A DNA stretch of 60,297 bases from an uncultured Eubacteriales bacterium (GCA_948512295.1 CAOQRA010000003.1:1-60297); one strand, 5' to 3'; shown: positions 24,137 through 32,374, counted from the first letter of the stretch. Translations and numbers: made by a program. Notes: a model not told the origin generated them from the letters alone.

Positions 24137-25986
24137 ACTTTCACCTCACTCAAAGTTTTTTTATGTTGATTTATATGTTCCAAAAATACATCCTCTAATT
24201 TTACATTGTTTTTAAGAGCTTTCTCATACTCGCCACCAAGCATAAAGGAAATATGCTCCGCAATATGAAGTTCAGCGTCATCAATAGGGCTGACTTTAAC
24301 GACAACTCCATCCAGCATTTTAAGATTTTCATTGTCAGCACGTTTTATATGAAGCTCGGAAATATCTTGAGCATTTTCCCAATTTCCAAAGCCAAGCATT
24401 TCAAGCACTTTATTTTTCATACGCGAGGAAAGTTTCCCCTCTTCGTCATGAAGCACGCCCGCTTTAAGTAAACTAAAAACCATTTCTCGACGGCCTGTTA
24501 AGCTGTCAGACAGTTCTGATTGAACATCAATGACCACGTCGTCACTTGAAATATCGTTGGAGGAAAAGTAAAACATTTCAACTTGTCCATTGTCGCCAAT
24601 AAGTCTTGCTAGACGAGGGAAAAGTGCATATTGCTTATATAGCCTTAATATTCGCTTAGCAATGTTAATACAAGCACTGCGAATACTTTCTATTGTGGTG
24701 TTTAATCTGGCTTCATCTTGACCTATCATAAGTTCAAGCGCCGCACCACTCATGTTTGCGTTTACATAATCTGTACCAAGAGTTTCACTGACTCCGCTTA
24801 TTCTATTAAATTCATCAAGAAGTTTGCTCTCTTCATCGGCAAAACCAGATGGAATTGCTTCTCCTGACAAGAATTTAGGCTGCTGTGCACCTTGGCGATA
24901 GACAATGACTTTGCCAGGACATAAGCCCTCCTCTTCTAAATTTTCAAGGTCAACTGAGCCATCTTCTATGCTGAGTACTCCTAAGGTTAAACGATTGATA
25001 AATTCATGTTTGCGATTTTTAACAGCATTGTAGGCACGCTGTACTGGCACTAATCTTTCAATCACACTGCTTCCCCAAAAACAGCCCGCTTGCTCCAAAC
25101 TAACTTGTCTAATAAACGGGAAATCGCGCTTTTTATCATCGCCACATAAATAAGGCAGTTCATCATCGTAAACAAGTACATCGCCTACTACAATAATCAA
25201 CCTACCTTTTGGAAAGGAAGCACAAGGCCGAACATATTTTTCTAGCACAAGCGCACTATTTGTCTTAGTGCCCTCTACAAATTTAGTAGTGGTAGCATTA
25301 TAGCCAAGCCCTCCTAGGCCATTTAAAACATTGTCAAGACTGTAACAATTAATATCCTGACCTTTTAAATCAAGGCCGTACATGGTTCTAACTTCTTCTA
25401 TAGAATATGCCCTAGCATGAATAATGCTTTGGCAATCGTTTAAGCTTTCTCTTGTTGGCGAATCAGGATATATTTCAAAAGGGCTAATCGCTTCGACCTC
25501 AACTTCACCACTGCGGATAGAATTGCCCTCCTCACTGTTTGCAATTACTTGACCAAGCTTCCCATTCCAAGTTACTTTATAAAAGCTTGTCCCAGTAACT
25601 TCACTCCATTTTATTGCTTGATTGATTTTCTCGTCGATACAAAGCTTATAATGTACAGATTCCAAAATCTTTTTGGATACTTTGGCAGTTTGCTTATCAC
25701 TTTCATCATTAGTCGCAGGCACGACAGTAAACTTTGGCTTTGACCCCGTCAGTTTGGCCGTTCGCACATCATAAAGCGGAGCGATATGATTAAACACTTC
25801 CCTCTCCTGCCAAAAGAACTGTTTGTCCGCCTCCTCGACAAGCCCGCCATAGCCCACATTGCAATATTGGTTTCCCATTAAAAAGTTCATATTGATTTGC
25901 CAATTAGTTTCAAAGGGCTTGCGCTCAAGTTGTCGTCTTTTAAAATCTTCAATTACTTCATTTACTACTGTTTTATTGTTTTTCAT
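24133..25986 (-). CDS. Phage portal protein, P22-like
   Basis: The 617-residue protein forms the DNA entry ring at one capsid vertex. The N-terminal region (ETNWQINMNFLMGNQY, then FNHIAPLYDVRTAKLTGSKP) and the later PVQRAYNAVKNRKHEFINR and GRREMVFSLLKAGVLHDEEG segments are characteristic of portals of short-tailed phages with long portal chains. The frame is intact, which argues against simple decay. ATG has GAGGTT upstream and overlaps the zinc-finger gene by 14 nt. No terminase large subunit, its usual partner, is in this window. Confidence 0.78.
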   Translation of the reverse strand: MKNNKTVVNEVIEDFKRRQLERKPFETNWQINMNFLMGNQYCNVGYGGLVEEADKQFFWQEREVFNHIAPLYDVRTAKLTGSKPKFTVVPATNDESDKQTAKVSKKILESVHYKLCIDEKINQAIKWSEVTGTSFYKVTWNGKLGQVIANSEEGNSIRSGEVEVEAISPFEIYPDSPTRESLNDCQSIIHARAYSIEEVRTMYGLDLKGQDINCYSLDNVLNGLGGLGYNATTTKFVEGTKTNSALVLEKYVRPCASFPKGRLIIVVGDVLVYDDELPYLCGDDKKRDFPFIRQVSLEQAGCFWGSSVIERLVPVQRAYNAVKNRKHEFINRLTLGVLSIEDGSVDLENLEEEGLCPGKVIVYRQGAQQPKFLSGEAIPSGFADEESKLLDEFNRISGVSETLGTDYVNANMSGAALELMIGQDEARLNTTIESIRSACINIAKRILRLYKQYALFPRLARLIGDNGQVEMFYFSSNDISSDDVVIDVQSELSDSLTGRREMVFSLLKAGVLHDEEGKLSSRMKNKVLEMLGFGNWENAQDISELHIKRADNENLKMLDGVVVKVSPIDDAELHIAEHISFMLGGEYEKALKNNVKLEDVFLEHINQHKKTLSEVKV

Positions 25987-26197
25987 CTTTTTTCAACCTC
26001 TTATTTAGTTTAAACGGGCTTGCTACCGCCTTTGGCACTTTAATTTTCTTCGCCGCATCATAAAGTTCGTTTACGCACTCTTCACAAAGACATATGTCGC
26101 GCCTAAGAAGCCCTTTCTTTACAAAAGTGAACCTTGCGACATTTCGACAACCTGCAAAGTCGCACTTAACTTTGTGAGAACACTCATATACTTCCAT
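25973..26197 (-). CDS. Small zinc-finger-like protein in phage cassette (74 aa)
   Basis: Cysteines at CDFAGC and CLCEEC form a likely four-cysteine zinc site, followed by a basic tail (KLNKRLKKDEKQ). Such small proteins sit beside portal genes in some Clostridia phage modules and could bind nucleic acid. ATG follows AAGGAGG and overlaps both neighbours. Function not established. Confidence 0.6.
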   Translation of the reverse strand: MEVYECSHKVKCDFAGCRNVARFTFVKKGLLRRDICLCEECVNELYDAAKKIKVPKAVASPFKLNKRLKKDEKQ

Positions 26198-26480
26198 CCT
26201 CTTCCTCCTTTAAAATATTTAATAGTCGTGCTCGCTCAGCTTGAAGTTCTTCGTCAGACATGTTACGAATTTGTTCTGCTAAATCACCTCCCGAAAACTT
26301 TTCAAAAAGCACTCGCATCGCCGTGATGTCTGGGCTAACATGTTTTTTGGTCACTTTCTTTTTGGTAAGCTTCGCCTGACCATTCTCATCAAGAGCATAC
26401 TCCATCACCACTTCTTGAGTGTCATAACCAAGAGCTTTTTTCATGAGTGCCTTTTTAAGCTTTTCTTCTTCATCTAGCAT
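26184..26480 (-). CDS. Small phage-type protein, terminase-adjacent family (98 aa)
   Basis: The protein is charged, with KKALGYDTQEVVMEYALDE, a Lys-rich KLTKKKVTKKHVSPDITAMR and a C-terminal SDEELQAERARLLNILKEEE helix. This pattern is familiar from small proteins next to terminase genes in Firmicutes phages. It lacks a helix-turn-helix, so calling it a small terminase would be premature. It is the first gene of the cassette, with a GGGAGGA site and a consensus promoter upstream. Confidence 0.55.
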   Translation of the reverse strand: MLDEEEKLKKALMKKALGYDTQEVVMEYALDENGQAKLTKKKVTKKHVSPDITAMRVLFEKFSGGDLAEQIRNMSDEELQAERARLLNILKEEEDGSI

Positions 26481-26505
26481 TGCCTTCCTCCCACGCTTTG
26501 CCTAG

Positions 26506-26534
26506 ATTATATTTGCGTAAGTTTCCACTTTCAA
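26506..26534 (-). promoter_or_regulatory. Consensus promoter in front of the phage-like cassette
   Basis: Minus strand: TTGAAA (26529-26534), a 17-nt spacer and a perfect TATAAT (26506-26511), 25 nt before the first ATG. This is a vegetative-type promoter with no visible phage operator. Confidence 0.75.
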
Positions 26535-26560
26535 GTTTTACTGCCAAAAATTTTTAAAAT

Positions 26561-26585
26561 AAAAAACCACCAGAATACTGGTGGG
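26561..26585 (-). terminator. Terminator of the cysteine-rich protein gene
   Basis: CCACCAG/CTGGTGG with an AATA loop, followed on the minus strand by TTTTTTATTTT. It insulates the cysteine-rich gene from the phage-like cassette. Confidence 0.85.
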
Positions 26586-26593
26586 TTTTAAAT

Positions 26594-26956
26594 TTAGCAG
26601 CATTTACGGCCAAACATACTTCCTGCAAGAAAGAATATTGCAGAGCTCGGAATACTAAAATTCATGCAGCCACAATTATTTGGTCGCTTGTTACAATCAC
26701 ATGGAGTGTGACAAGCTCTGTTGCATGGACGATGACACGGTCTGTCACATACGTTATGACAAGGACGTTCACATGGTCTAGCGTTATGACAAGGGCATGG
26801 ATTTTTGCAATCCCACTTATAATCACATGGATTTATTTGTGGTCTACAATTACAAGGACGTTCAGGTCTGAATCCGAAATCCCAGTCTTCTGGCCAATTA
26901 TTTTGACAGTTGTGCATATCAAAATAGTCGCCTGTTTTATAATTACAATTGTACAT
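26594..26956 (-). CDS. Cysteine-rich repeat protein (120 aa)
   Basis: Twenty of 120 residues are cysteine, most in PC dipeptides with H, N or R nearby (for example ERPCHNVCDRPCHRPCNRAC). The C-terminus is a short hydrophobic segment (PSSAIFFLAGSMF) ending in RKCC. There is no signal peptide. A good ribosome binding site (AGGAG) and its own terminator support a real gene. Such compositions occur in spore-coat-like, metal-binding or disulfide-cross-linked structural proteins. I cannot place it in a family. It lies alone between the capsid cassette and a divergent transporter. Confidence 0.7.
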   Translation of the reverse strand: MYNCNYKTGDYFDMHNCQNNWPEDWDFGFRPERPCNCRPQINPCDYKWDCKNPCPCHNARPCERPCHNVCDRPCHRPCNRACHTPCDCNKRPNNCGCMNFSIPSSAIFFLAGSMFGRKCC

Positions 26957-27006
26957 ATTTTCTCCTAATAATGAATTATATAACTCTATTTCTAATAGAA
27001 TATACT

Positions 27007-27999
27007 ATGAAAAAGTCCTTATACACCTTTTTAATCTTAGTGGGCACCGTAATAGGATCTGGCTTTTTAAGCGGAAAGGAAATTGTGGTTTTCTTTTCGC
27101 GTTTTGGTCTTTTATCCTATCCTTGCATAGTATTAGCCACCATACTATTCGCTGCACTTTTCTTTTTTTTGCTTTCCGCTGGCGAAAAGGCAGTAAAAAG
27201 ATTACAAAAATCAAAATATTCTAATTTGATTAACATAGTTATTTGCACAATACTTTCCTCTGCCATGTTTGCTGGCTGCTTTAATGTCTTAAACAAACTT
27301 GGTAGTTTTATCGCTTACCCCTTTTTGCTTATAATTGGATTTGCATGTTTTATAATTAATAGAAAAGGCTTAGGCTACCTTGAAAAAGCCAATTTAATCA
27401 TAGTGCCAATTATGGTTTTCATGCTGATAGCAAACGTGGCATCACAAGCAAAACTTGGCACTGAAACACATGTTTATTCCTACCTAGGCATTTATTACGC
27501 AGTCATGTATGTGATATTAAATACAGCAAGTTCAAGCGTGCTTCTTGCAAACTTAGGCGAAAGCTTATCGAAGAAACAAAAAGCACAAGTGAGCATATTA
27601 AGCGCACTCGTGCTTGGGGCAATTTTGCTGCTTGCAAATTTTGTGTTACTTCAAAATCCTTCAAACTTTAATGAGGAAATGCCGCTCATTTCGCTTTTCA
27701 GCGGATTACAAGGCGCGCTTATGCAATTAGTAATCTTATTTGGCTGCCTAACGACACTTTTTTCTGCCGTGTTCACACTTGGGCAATCTTTGAGAGGGCT
27801 GATTGGTGTCAAAAGTGCAAATGTGGCAAGTATACTCGCTCCGCTTATATTAAGCTTCTTAGGTTTTGGAAACATAGTTTCCATGCTATATCCGCTATCT
27901 AGCGTTTTGGGTATATTTTTGTTATTCGATTTATTTTTGGTGCCGTTTTTCAAGCAGACTTACAAGACCATACATTCCGCCCGCAATAACACAAAGTAA
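27007..27999 (+). CDS. YkvI-like multi-pass membrane protein (transporter-like)
   Basis: About 330 residues and ten hydrophobic helices, starting with FLILVGTVIGSGFLSGKEIV, the first-helix signature of the YkvI family, a branch of the APC-like transporter superfamily with the unwound GxGFxSG motif. It probably moves a small solute, but the substrate is unknown. The ATG at 27007 gives a normal first helix; another ATG at 26971 only adds 12 residues. No clear ribosome binding site precedes either. Its last 69 nt overlap the end of the convergent permease gene. Confidence 0.75.
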   Translation: MKKSLYTFLILVGTVIGSGFLSGKEIVVFFSRFGLLSYPCIVLATILFAALFFFLLSAGEKAVKRLQKSKYSNLINIVICTILSSAMFAGCFNVLNKLGSFIAYPFLLIIGFACFIINRKGLGYLEKANLIIVPIMVFMLIANVASQAKLGTETHVYSYLGIYYAVMYVILNTASSSVLLANLGESLSKKQKAQVSILSALVLGAILLLANFVLLQNPSNFNEEMPLISLFSGLQGALMQLVILFGCLTTLFSAVFTLGQSLRGLIGVKSANVASILAPLILSFLGFGNIVSMLYPLSSVLGIFLLFDLFLVPFFKQTYKTIHSARNNTK

Positions 28000-28722
28000 T
28001 ACAATGCTAGTCATTACAATGTCAAGTTTGAGCATTTGACTGCCATAGTTTATGAGGTAACCAAGGCCTGCCCTGCTTGAAAGATATTCGCCCATAACGG
28101 TGCCGACCCAGCTCATACCAACATTAATTTTAAGCACTGAAACAAATTCTGGCATTGCGTTAGGAATAACAAGCTTATAAAGAATTTGAAACTTATTAGC
28201 CCGCATAGATTTCATAAGCAGCACTTTATCCTTATCACAAGAAATAAAAGCATTCAGCATAGAAATTATGGTAATGACAATGCATATAAGCACACTCATT
28301 ACAATCGTTGCACCTGTACCTGAGCCCACCCAGAAGATAATCATAGGTCCAAGCGCAATTTTAGGTAGACTATTAAGGATAATAAGATAAGGTTCCATAA
28401 TTTTCCGAAGCTTCTCACTCCACCAAAGCGCAATAGCAATAAGCATACCAAGGACAATCGCAATAATAAACCCTAATATAGTTTCATAAAGTGAAGTCCA
28501 GATATGCAATATAAGATTGCCACTGGCAAAAAGGTCGACAAGCGTAACCGCTATACGAGATGGACTGGAAAAGAAGAACGGATCAAGCACCCCCACGCTT
28601 GCAAACAGTTCCCATAGCCCGAGAAGAATTGCAAAAAGTGCAATTCGCCAGAAAATGACAATAATTTTATCTTTTCTCAGCTTTTTTAGGTATTTTTCAT
28701 GGGCTTTTGATAATTTGTTCAC
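27931..28722 (-). CDS. ABC transporter permease, SsuC/TauC/ThiX type
   Basis: This permease of the binding-protein-dependent family has six predicted membrane helices and the coupling-loop segment MRANKFQILYKLVIPNAMPE. The family imports sulfonates, taurine, nitrate or thiamine precursors; no residue here fixes the substrate. I choose the GTG at 28722, about 10 nt after GGAG, over an ATG 54 nt further upstream that would overlap the ATPase gene by 80 nt. It overlaps the ATPase gene by 26 nt and the convergent YkvI-like gene by 69 nt. No substrate-binding protein gene accompanies the pair. Confidence 0.88.
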   Translation of the reverse strand: MNKLSKAHEKYLKKLRKDKIIVIFWRIALFAILLGLWELFASVGVLDPFFFSSPSRIAVTLVDLFASGNLILHIWTSLYETILGFIIAIVLGMLIAIALWWSEKLRKIMEPYLIILNSLPKIALGPMIIFWVGSGTGATIVMSVLICIVITIISMLNAFISCDKDKVLLMKSMRANKFQILYKLVIPNAMPEFVSVLKINVGMSWVGTVMGEYLSSRAGLGYLINYGSQMLKLDIVMTSIVLLCVIAGGMYGLVSLLEKRHQK

Positions 28723-29476
28723 TTGTAAGGTTTCTCCATATATTTTCAAAATGCTTACCAAAGTCACTTGCTTCACGCTTTTTTAGAGGAGTGTCACCTT
28801 CAAGGTCTAAATCCAAACATTCTTTTAAAGAAGCTGGTCGTCCTGAAAGTATTATCACCCTATCCGACATGGAAATTGCTTCCGATATATCATGCGTGAC
28901 AAGCAGCGCAGTTTTCTGTTCACCTTTTATCATGTCATAAACATCATCACACACTTTAAGACGTGTTTGAAAATCTAATGCCGAAAAAGGCTCGTCTAAA
29001 AGTAACAGGCTAGGTTCTAAAACTAACGTTCGTATAAGCGCAACTCTTTGGCGCATTCCGCCACTAAGCTGGGTAGGCTTTTTGTCTTTAAAATTGTAGA
29101 GGTCATATTTTTTTAATAAATCCTCTGCTAAAGCAAGCTTTTGTGCGTCTTTATTTTTCTTTTGTAATTCAAGCCCCAGCGTAATGTTTTGCCAAATAGT
29201 TCTCCAGTCGAATAAATGATCACGTTGAAACATATACCCTATTCGAGAATCATTTTTAGCTATGGGCTTTCCGTCAAGCAGAATTTGCCCCTCGCTAGGC
29301 TCAAGCAGCCCCGCCGTAAGCGATAAAATAGTCGTTTTACCGCAGCCAGAAGGGCCTACAATAGACGCAAAAGCTTTTTCATTTACACTAAAACAAAGTT
29401 TGTTAAGTGCATGAATTTCGCTTTCTTTAGTTTGGTAAAAGTAAGTTACATCTTTAAATTGTAAAAACTCTTGCAT
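28697..29476 (-). CDS. ABC transporter ATP-binding protein, SsuB/TauB type
   Basis: ATPase of the importer whose permease follows. Walker A is GPSGCGKTT (about 40-48), signature LSGGMRQRVA, Walker B LLLLDEPFSALD, and the H-loop is VTHDISEA. The Q-loop is YMFQRDHLFDW, as in the nitrate/sulfonate/taurine family. Length 259 is normal. ATG follows GAGGTG. The solute-binding lipoprotein must be encoded elsewhere. Confidence 0.92.
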   Translation of the reverse strand: MQEFLQFKDVTYFYQTKESEIHALNKLCFSVNEKAFASIVGPSGCGKTTILSLTAGLLEPSEGQILLDGKPIAKNDSRIGYMFQRDHLFDWRTIWQNITLGLELQKKNKDAQKLALAEDLLKKYDLYNFKDKKPTQLSGGMRQRVALIRTLVLEPSLLLLDEPFSALDFQTRLKVCDDVYDMIKGEQKTALLVTHDISEAISMSDRVIILSGRPASLKECLDLDLEGDTPLKKREASDFGKHFENIWRNLTSEQIIKSP

Positions 29477-29574
29477 TTAATTTCACCTCTACAATACCAT
29501 TGTAGTTTAAAAGTGCAAATGTGTGCATATTTGCATAAAAATTAGAGAGAAGAAAACGAAAAAGCAAAAAAATG

Positions 29575-29684
29575 GTGTGCCTTACGCTCCGCCAGCAAAC
29601 CGCTCTTTTGCAAAGAAATTAAGTTGTAGGCACGTGCTTGTCTGACGGAGCGAAGCGACGCCACTTGTATAATATCAAGCACAC
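29575..29684. repeat. Candidate small inverted-repeat element
   Basis: GTGTGC (29575-29580) and GCACAC (29679-29684) face each other at about 100 bp. CGCTCCG (29585-29591) and CGGAGCG (29646-29652) are nested inside. The rest of the 29477-29712 gap holds only promoter-like sequences. It could be a MITE-like insertion; the arms are short, so confidence is low. Confidence 0.35.
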
Positions 29685-29712
29685 TCCTAAATGCCAAGTT
29701 ATAAAATTTATA

Positions 29713-29741
29713 TTGACAAACAGATTTAATTAAGATATAAT
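29713..29741 (+). promoter_or_regulatory. Perfect consensus promoter of the 29762 gene
   Basis: TTGACA (29713-29718), a 17-nt spacer and TATAAT (29736-29741), both hexamers perfect, 20 nt before the ATG. Confidence 0.85.
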
Positions 29742-29761
29742 AATTTTAAGGAAGAATTTAA

Positions 29762-30499
29762 ATGGATTATTATGAATCTGCTGAACAAAGATTAAAAGAA
29801 ATACAAAAATTCAGAGCCAATGGTGTTAATAAATCTTATGATGTTGAAGAAACTGATTTGATAAAAAGTTTAAAAAAAATAGATGGATTTGACGATGATT
29901 ATCCATGGTGGGATTTTATATACAATATTAGTTTAAATGAGGCAAAAGTTGAACAATTAAACAATCTCGCAAGAAAAATTAAACCAATACAGAGAAAATT
30001 CGTGTGCGATCCCGAATATAGTTGCGGCATGTTTTGTGATGAATATGCTATTATGCATGGGGGTGAGGCATTTTATATTGATTTCGCCAACAGCGACAAA
30101 GGTATTTTTACCATGATGAATGATCATACATCCCCAACCCATTATATCCATAAAATACCAAAATTAGAAAAAATTGCACGAATTTATGTTAGAGGTTCTA
30201 TAAATGATCACGGATGTCTTGATATTTCTATTGCACAGATTCTATTAGGCATTCCCAAAGAATATTTGAAAGATGCGAATTGTTATGAATTTGCAGGTAC
30301 TGGCGTAAAGCAAAAATCGTACCATATCGCATGGGTTGATTTGTTTAAATTGGCGCCTGGCGAAAAAGAACCAGAGATTGTGACAGAATATTATCAAAAA
30401 AAATATTTCCCAACAAAAATTAATTTGGAACATTGTGAAGAGAGTGAATTAAGTGAATTGTTACTACCTTACGCAGAAGAGCTTTTTGAGGAGTGTTAA
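29762..30499 (+). CDS. Hypothetical protein with strong promoter (245 aa)
   Basis: I do not recognise the family. The protein is soluble and acidic, with an N-terminal helical region (AEQRLKEIQKFRANGV), a Trp-rich spot (YPWWDFIYN) and a mixed alpha/beta core containing His and Cys residues that follow no obvious catalytic pattern. It has AAGGAAG before the ATG, a perfect promoter and its own terminator, so it is a free-standing and probably well-expressed gene. It lies between an ABC importer and pepF, transcribed against both. Confidence 0.7.
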   Translation: MDYYESAEQRLKEIQKFRANGVNKSYDVEETDLIKSLKKIDGFDDDYPWWDFIYNISLNEAKVEQLNNLARKIKPIQRKFVCDPEYSCGMFCDEYAIMHGGEAFYIDFANSDKGIFTMMNDHTSPTHYIHKIPKLEKIARIYVRGSINDHGCLDISIAQILLGIPKEYLKDANCYEFAGTGVKQKSYHIAWVDLFKLAPGEKEPEIVTEYYQKKYFPTKINLEHCEESELSELLLPYAEELFEEC

Positions 30500-30527
30500 A
30501 AATCATGTCAAGTATGACATGATTTTT
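30499..30527 (+). terminator. Terminator of the 29762 gene
   Basis: A 12-bp stem, AAAATCATGTCA with TGACATGATTTT, and a 4-nt loop, starting at the stop codon and ending in a T run. Confidence 0.88.
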
Positions 30528-30614
30528 TCACTAGTTTCAAAGTTTTTAGCCCTTAAGTTCCGCTATTTATTTGTAATAATAATCTATATTAAATATTTTA
30601 TTAGTAATTAACTA

Positions 30615-32372
30615 TTATAATTGTTCATACTCAGCTACAAAAGCTTTGATTAAAGCAAAGGCGTTGTCGTATGTTTTTTCATCTTCAAGGTCACAGCCCG
30701 TTTCTTTTAATATAGTCAAGTTGTCCTTGCTGCTGCCAGAAGAAAGAAATTTCATATAGTCTTCAAGAGCCCCCTTTTCCCCTGCCAAAATTCGGCTTGA
30801 ATAGTTAAGAGCACAAATCATACCCGTGGCATATTTGTAAACATAGAAATTATAGAAGAAGTGTGGTATGCGCGCCCACTCATATTTAAGCTCTGCTGGC
30901 AAAGTTAAAGCAGGCATATATTTTTTACAAAGGTCAAAATATTTTCCGTTTAATTTATCTTTATCCAATGGGATATCTTTCTCCACCTGCTCAATAGCAT
31001 ACTTTTCAAATTCCGAAAACATTGTTTGACGGAAGATGGTAGATTGCACTCCGACAAGGAAATCATCCAAAATGTACAATCTTTCCTTTGGCAAAGTTTT
31101 TAACAAATACTGTGACAAAAGCGCCTCATTTGTAGTGCTGGCAATTTCAGCAAGAAAAATCGGCGTTCCGCTTTTTTGTCTTGGTTGGGCATTGCAAGCA
31201 AGATATGAGTGCATAGCGTGTCCAAGTTCGTGAGCAAGCGTTGACACTGAATTAAGGGTTTCATCAAAATTCATCAGTACGATTGGCGGATAGCCGTAAG
31301 TGGCGGTTTCATAGGCGCCACTACGTTTGTTTTCGTTTGGCATTACATCAATGCGGCGTGAAGTCATAGCATTGTTAAGCTCTTCGACATACTCCTCGCC
31401 AAGCACACTCATCGCGTTTTTAACAAGCTCGCACGCTTCACTATAGCTAAACTTCTTAGCGCTTTTAGCAACTGGGACATAAAGGTCGTAACTATGAAGT
31501 TTGCTCATGCCAAGCTTTTTCTTACGTGCATTGAAAAAACGGTTGATAAGTGGAATATTTTCATGTACCTTTTTAATCAAAAGCTCATAAACTTTATAAC
31601 TTGCATTAAGTCCGTCAAAAATGCTGTCAAAGTAGCATTTGTACTTGTGAAGTTTGTTAAAATAAACTGTAGCCTTGATATTGTTTTTATAGTTTTCTGT
31701 CAAAAACTCGATAAATTGCCCGTAGCCCTTAAATATGTTTAGATATGCAGATTTGCGCAAAGCTTCATCTTTGCTTTCAAGAAGTTTCATGCGAGTGCCT
31801 TCGTTAAGTTCATACTTTTTGCCCTTGCTATCAACCGCATCCTCAAATTTGAGCCCCGCATCACTAAACTGTGAGAAAGTATTATGAAAGTCTAAAAAGT
31901 CCATACCTGAAACCGCTTTTGATAATTCATGCGACAATGCGTGTTTTTTGTTGCGTTTGATAGCTTTAAACATATTGTCATAATCTTTAAATGTGGGGTC
32001 AACAATAAGTTCATCAAGATATGCGTTTGAAAAATGCGCCATTTCTGGACCTTGATAAGCGGTTTTTATATCATAATTTCGAAGCAAAATATTACAACGC
32101 TCCTCATAATTTTGCATTTTGGTGTCTTTCAAATCAACGTCTGTCATGTGAGAAGCAAAATACAAAATTGGATAAAATTCTTTGCAAAACTCCTCTTCTT
32201 CATCAAGCCTTTCTTTTAAAACTTTTTTATCCTTTAGCTTTCCCTTAAATCTGTCTGACTTCTCAACTATTTTTGAAGCAGCTGAAAACCGCTTTTCAAA
32301 CTCCGCATCATCTTTACATAAAAAAGATAAGTCCCATTTGTATTTTTCTTCAATTTCGCTACGTTTTTTCAT
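30615..32372 (-). CDS. pepF: Oligoendopeptidase F (M3 family)
   Basis: PepF is a cytosolic zinc metallopeptidase that trims oligopeptides. The active site LAHELGHAMHS (HExxH) is in the C-terminal half, followed by the third-ligand region FLAEIASTTNEALL. The N-terminal half is the helical lid. 585 residues is the usual length. ATG is preceded by GAGGT. It follows the RluA-type synthase gene by 2 nt and ends a four-gene run of tightly spaced genes. Confidence 0.92.
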   Translation of the reverse strand: MKKRSEIEEKYKWDLSFLCKDDAEFEKRFSAASKIVEKSDRFKGKLKDKKVLKERLDEEEEFCKEFYPILYFASHMTDVDLKDTKMQNYEERCNILLRNYDIKTAYQGPEMAHFSNAYLDELIVDPTFKDYDNMFKAIKRNKKHALSHELSKAVSGMDFLDFHNTFSQFSDAGLKFEDAVDSKGKKYELNEGTRMKLLESKDEALRKSAYLNIFKGYGQFIEFLTENYKNNIKATVYFNKLHKYKCYFDSIFDGLNASYKVYELLIKKVHENIPLINRFFNARKKKLGMSKLHSYDLYVPVAKSAKKFSYSEACELVKNAMSVLGEEYVEELNNAMTSRRIDVMPNENKRSGAYETATYGYPPIVLMNFDETLNSVSTLAHELGHAMHSYLACNAQPRQKSGTPIFLAEIASTTNEALLSQYLLKTLPKERLYILDDFLVGVQSTIFRQTMFSEFEKYAIEQVEKDIPLDKDKLNGKYFDLCKKYMPALTLPAELKYEWARIPHFFYNFYVYKYATGMICALNYSSRILAGEKGALEDYMKFLSSGSSKDNLTILKETGCDLEDEKTYDNAFALIKAFVAEYEQL

Positions 32373-32374
32373 GA

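Larger units (their letters stand above)
19292..26480 (-). mobile_element. Phage-derived capsid cassette without recognisable terminase or integrase
   Basis: Ten genes in one direction, tightly spaced and mostly overlapping: a small terminase-adjacent-type protein, a zinc finger, portal, scaffold, coat, a small phage protein, head completion, a tail-hub-like propeller, and two holin-like proteins. The order portal-scaffold-coat-head completion-gp10-like recalls P22-type short-tailed phages. No large terminase, integrase, tail fibre, lysin or lytic repressor is present, and the flanks are host-type genes. A host-like consensus promoter lies in front. It is either a decayed prophage or a retained particle-forming module; all frames are intact, which favours retention. 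Confidence 0.7.

Noticed and set aside
19292..26480. Attachment sites or a tRNA target for a prophage
   Set aside because: No tRNA gene, integrase or direct repeat of convincing length was seen at either edge of the cassette.
26708..26968. Open frame antisense to the cysteine-rich protein gene
   Set aside because: The TRT/MTR-rich repeat is the mirror of the PC-rich repeat. The sense strand has AGGAG and a terminator; the antisense has neither.
28723..28776. Longer ABC permease start at 28776
   Set aside because: It would overlap the ATPase gene by 80 nt without a ribosome binding site; the GTG at 28722 has GGAG upstream and gives the usual length.
29477..29575. TPP or other riboswitch upstream of the SsuB/TauB/ThiZ-like importer
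   Set aside because: Only about 100 nt of simple sequence lies before the ATPase gene, and none of the conserved THI-box or other aptamer blocks is visible, so the substrate cannot be assigned this way.
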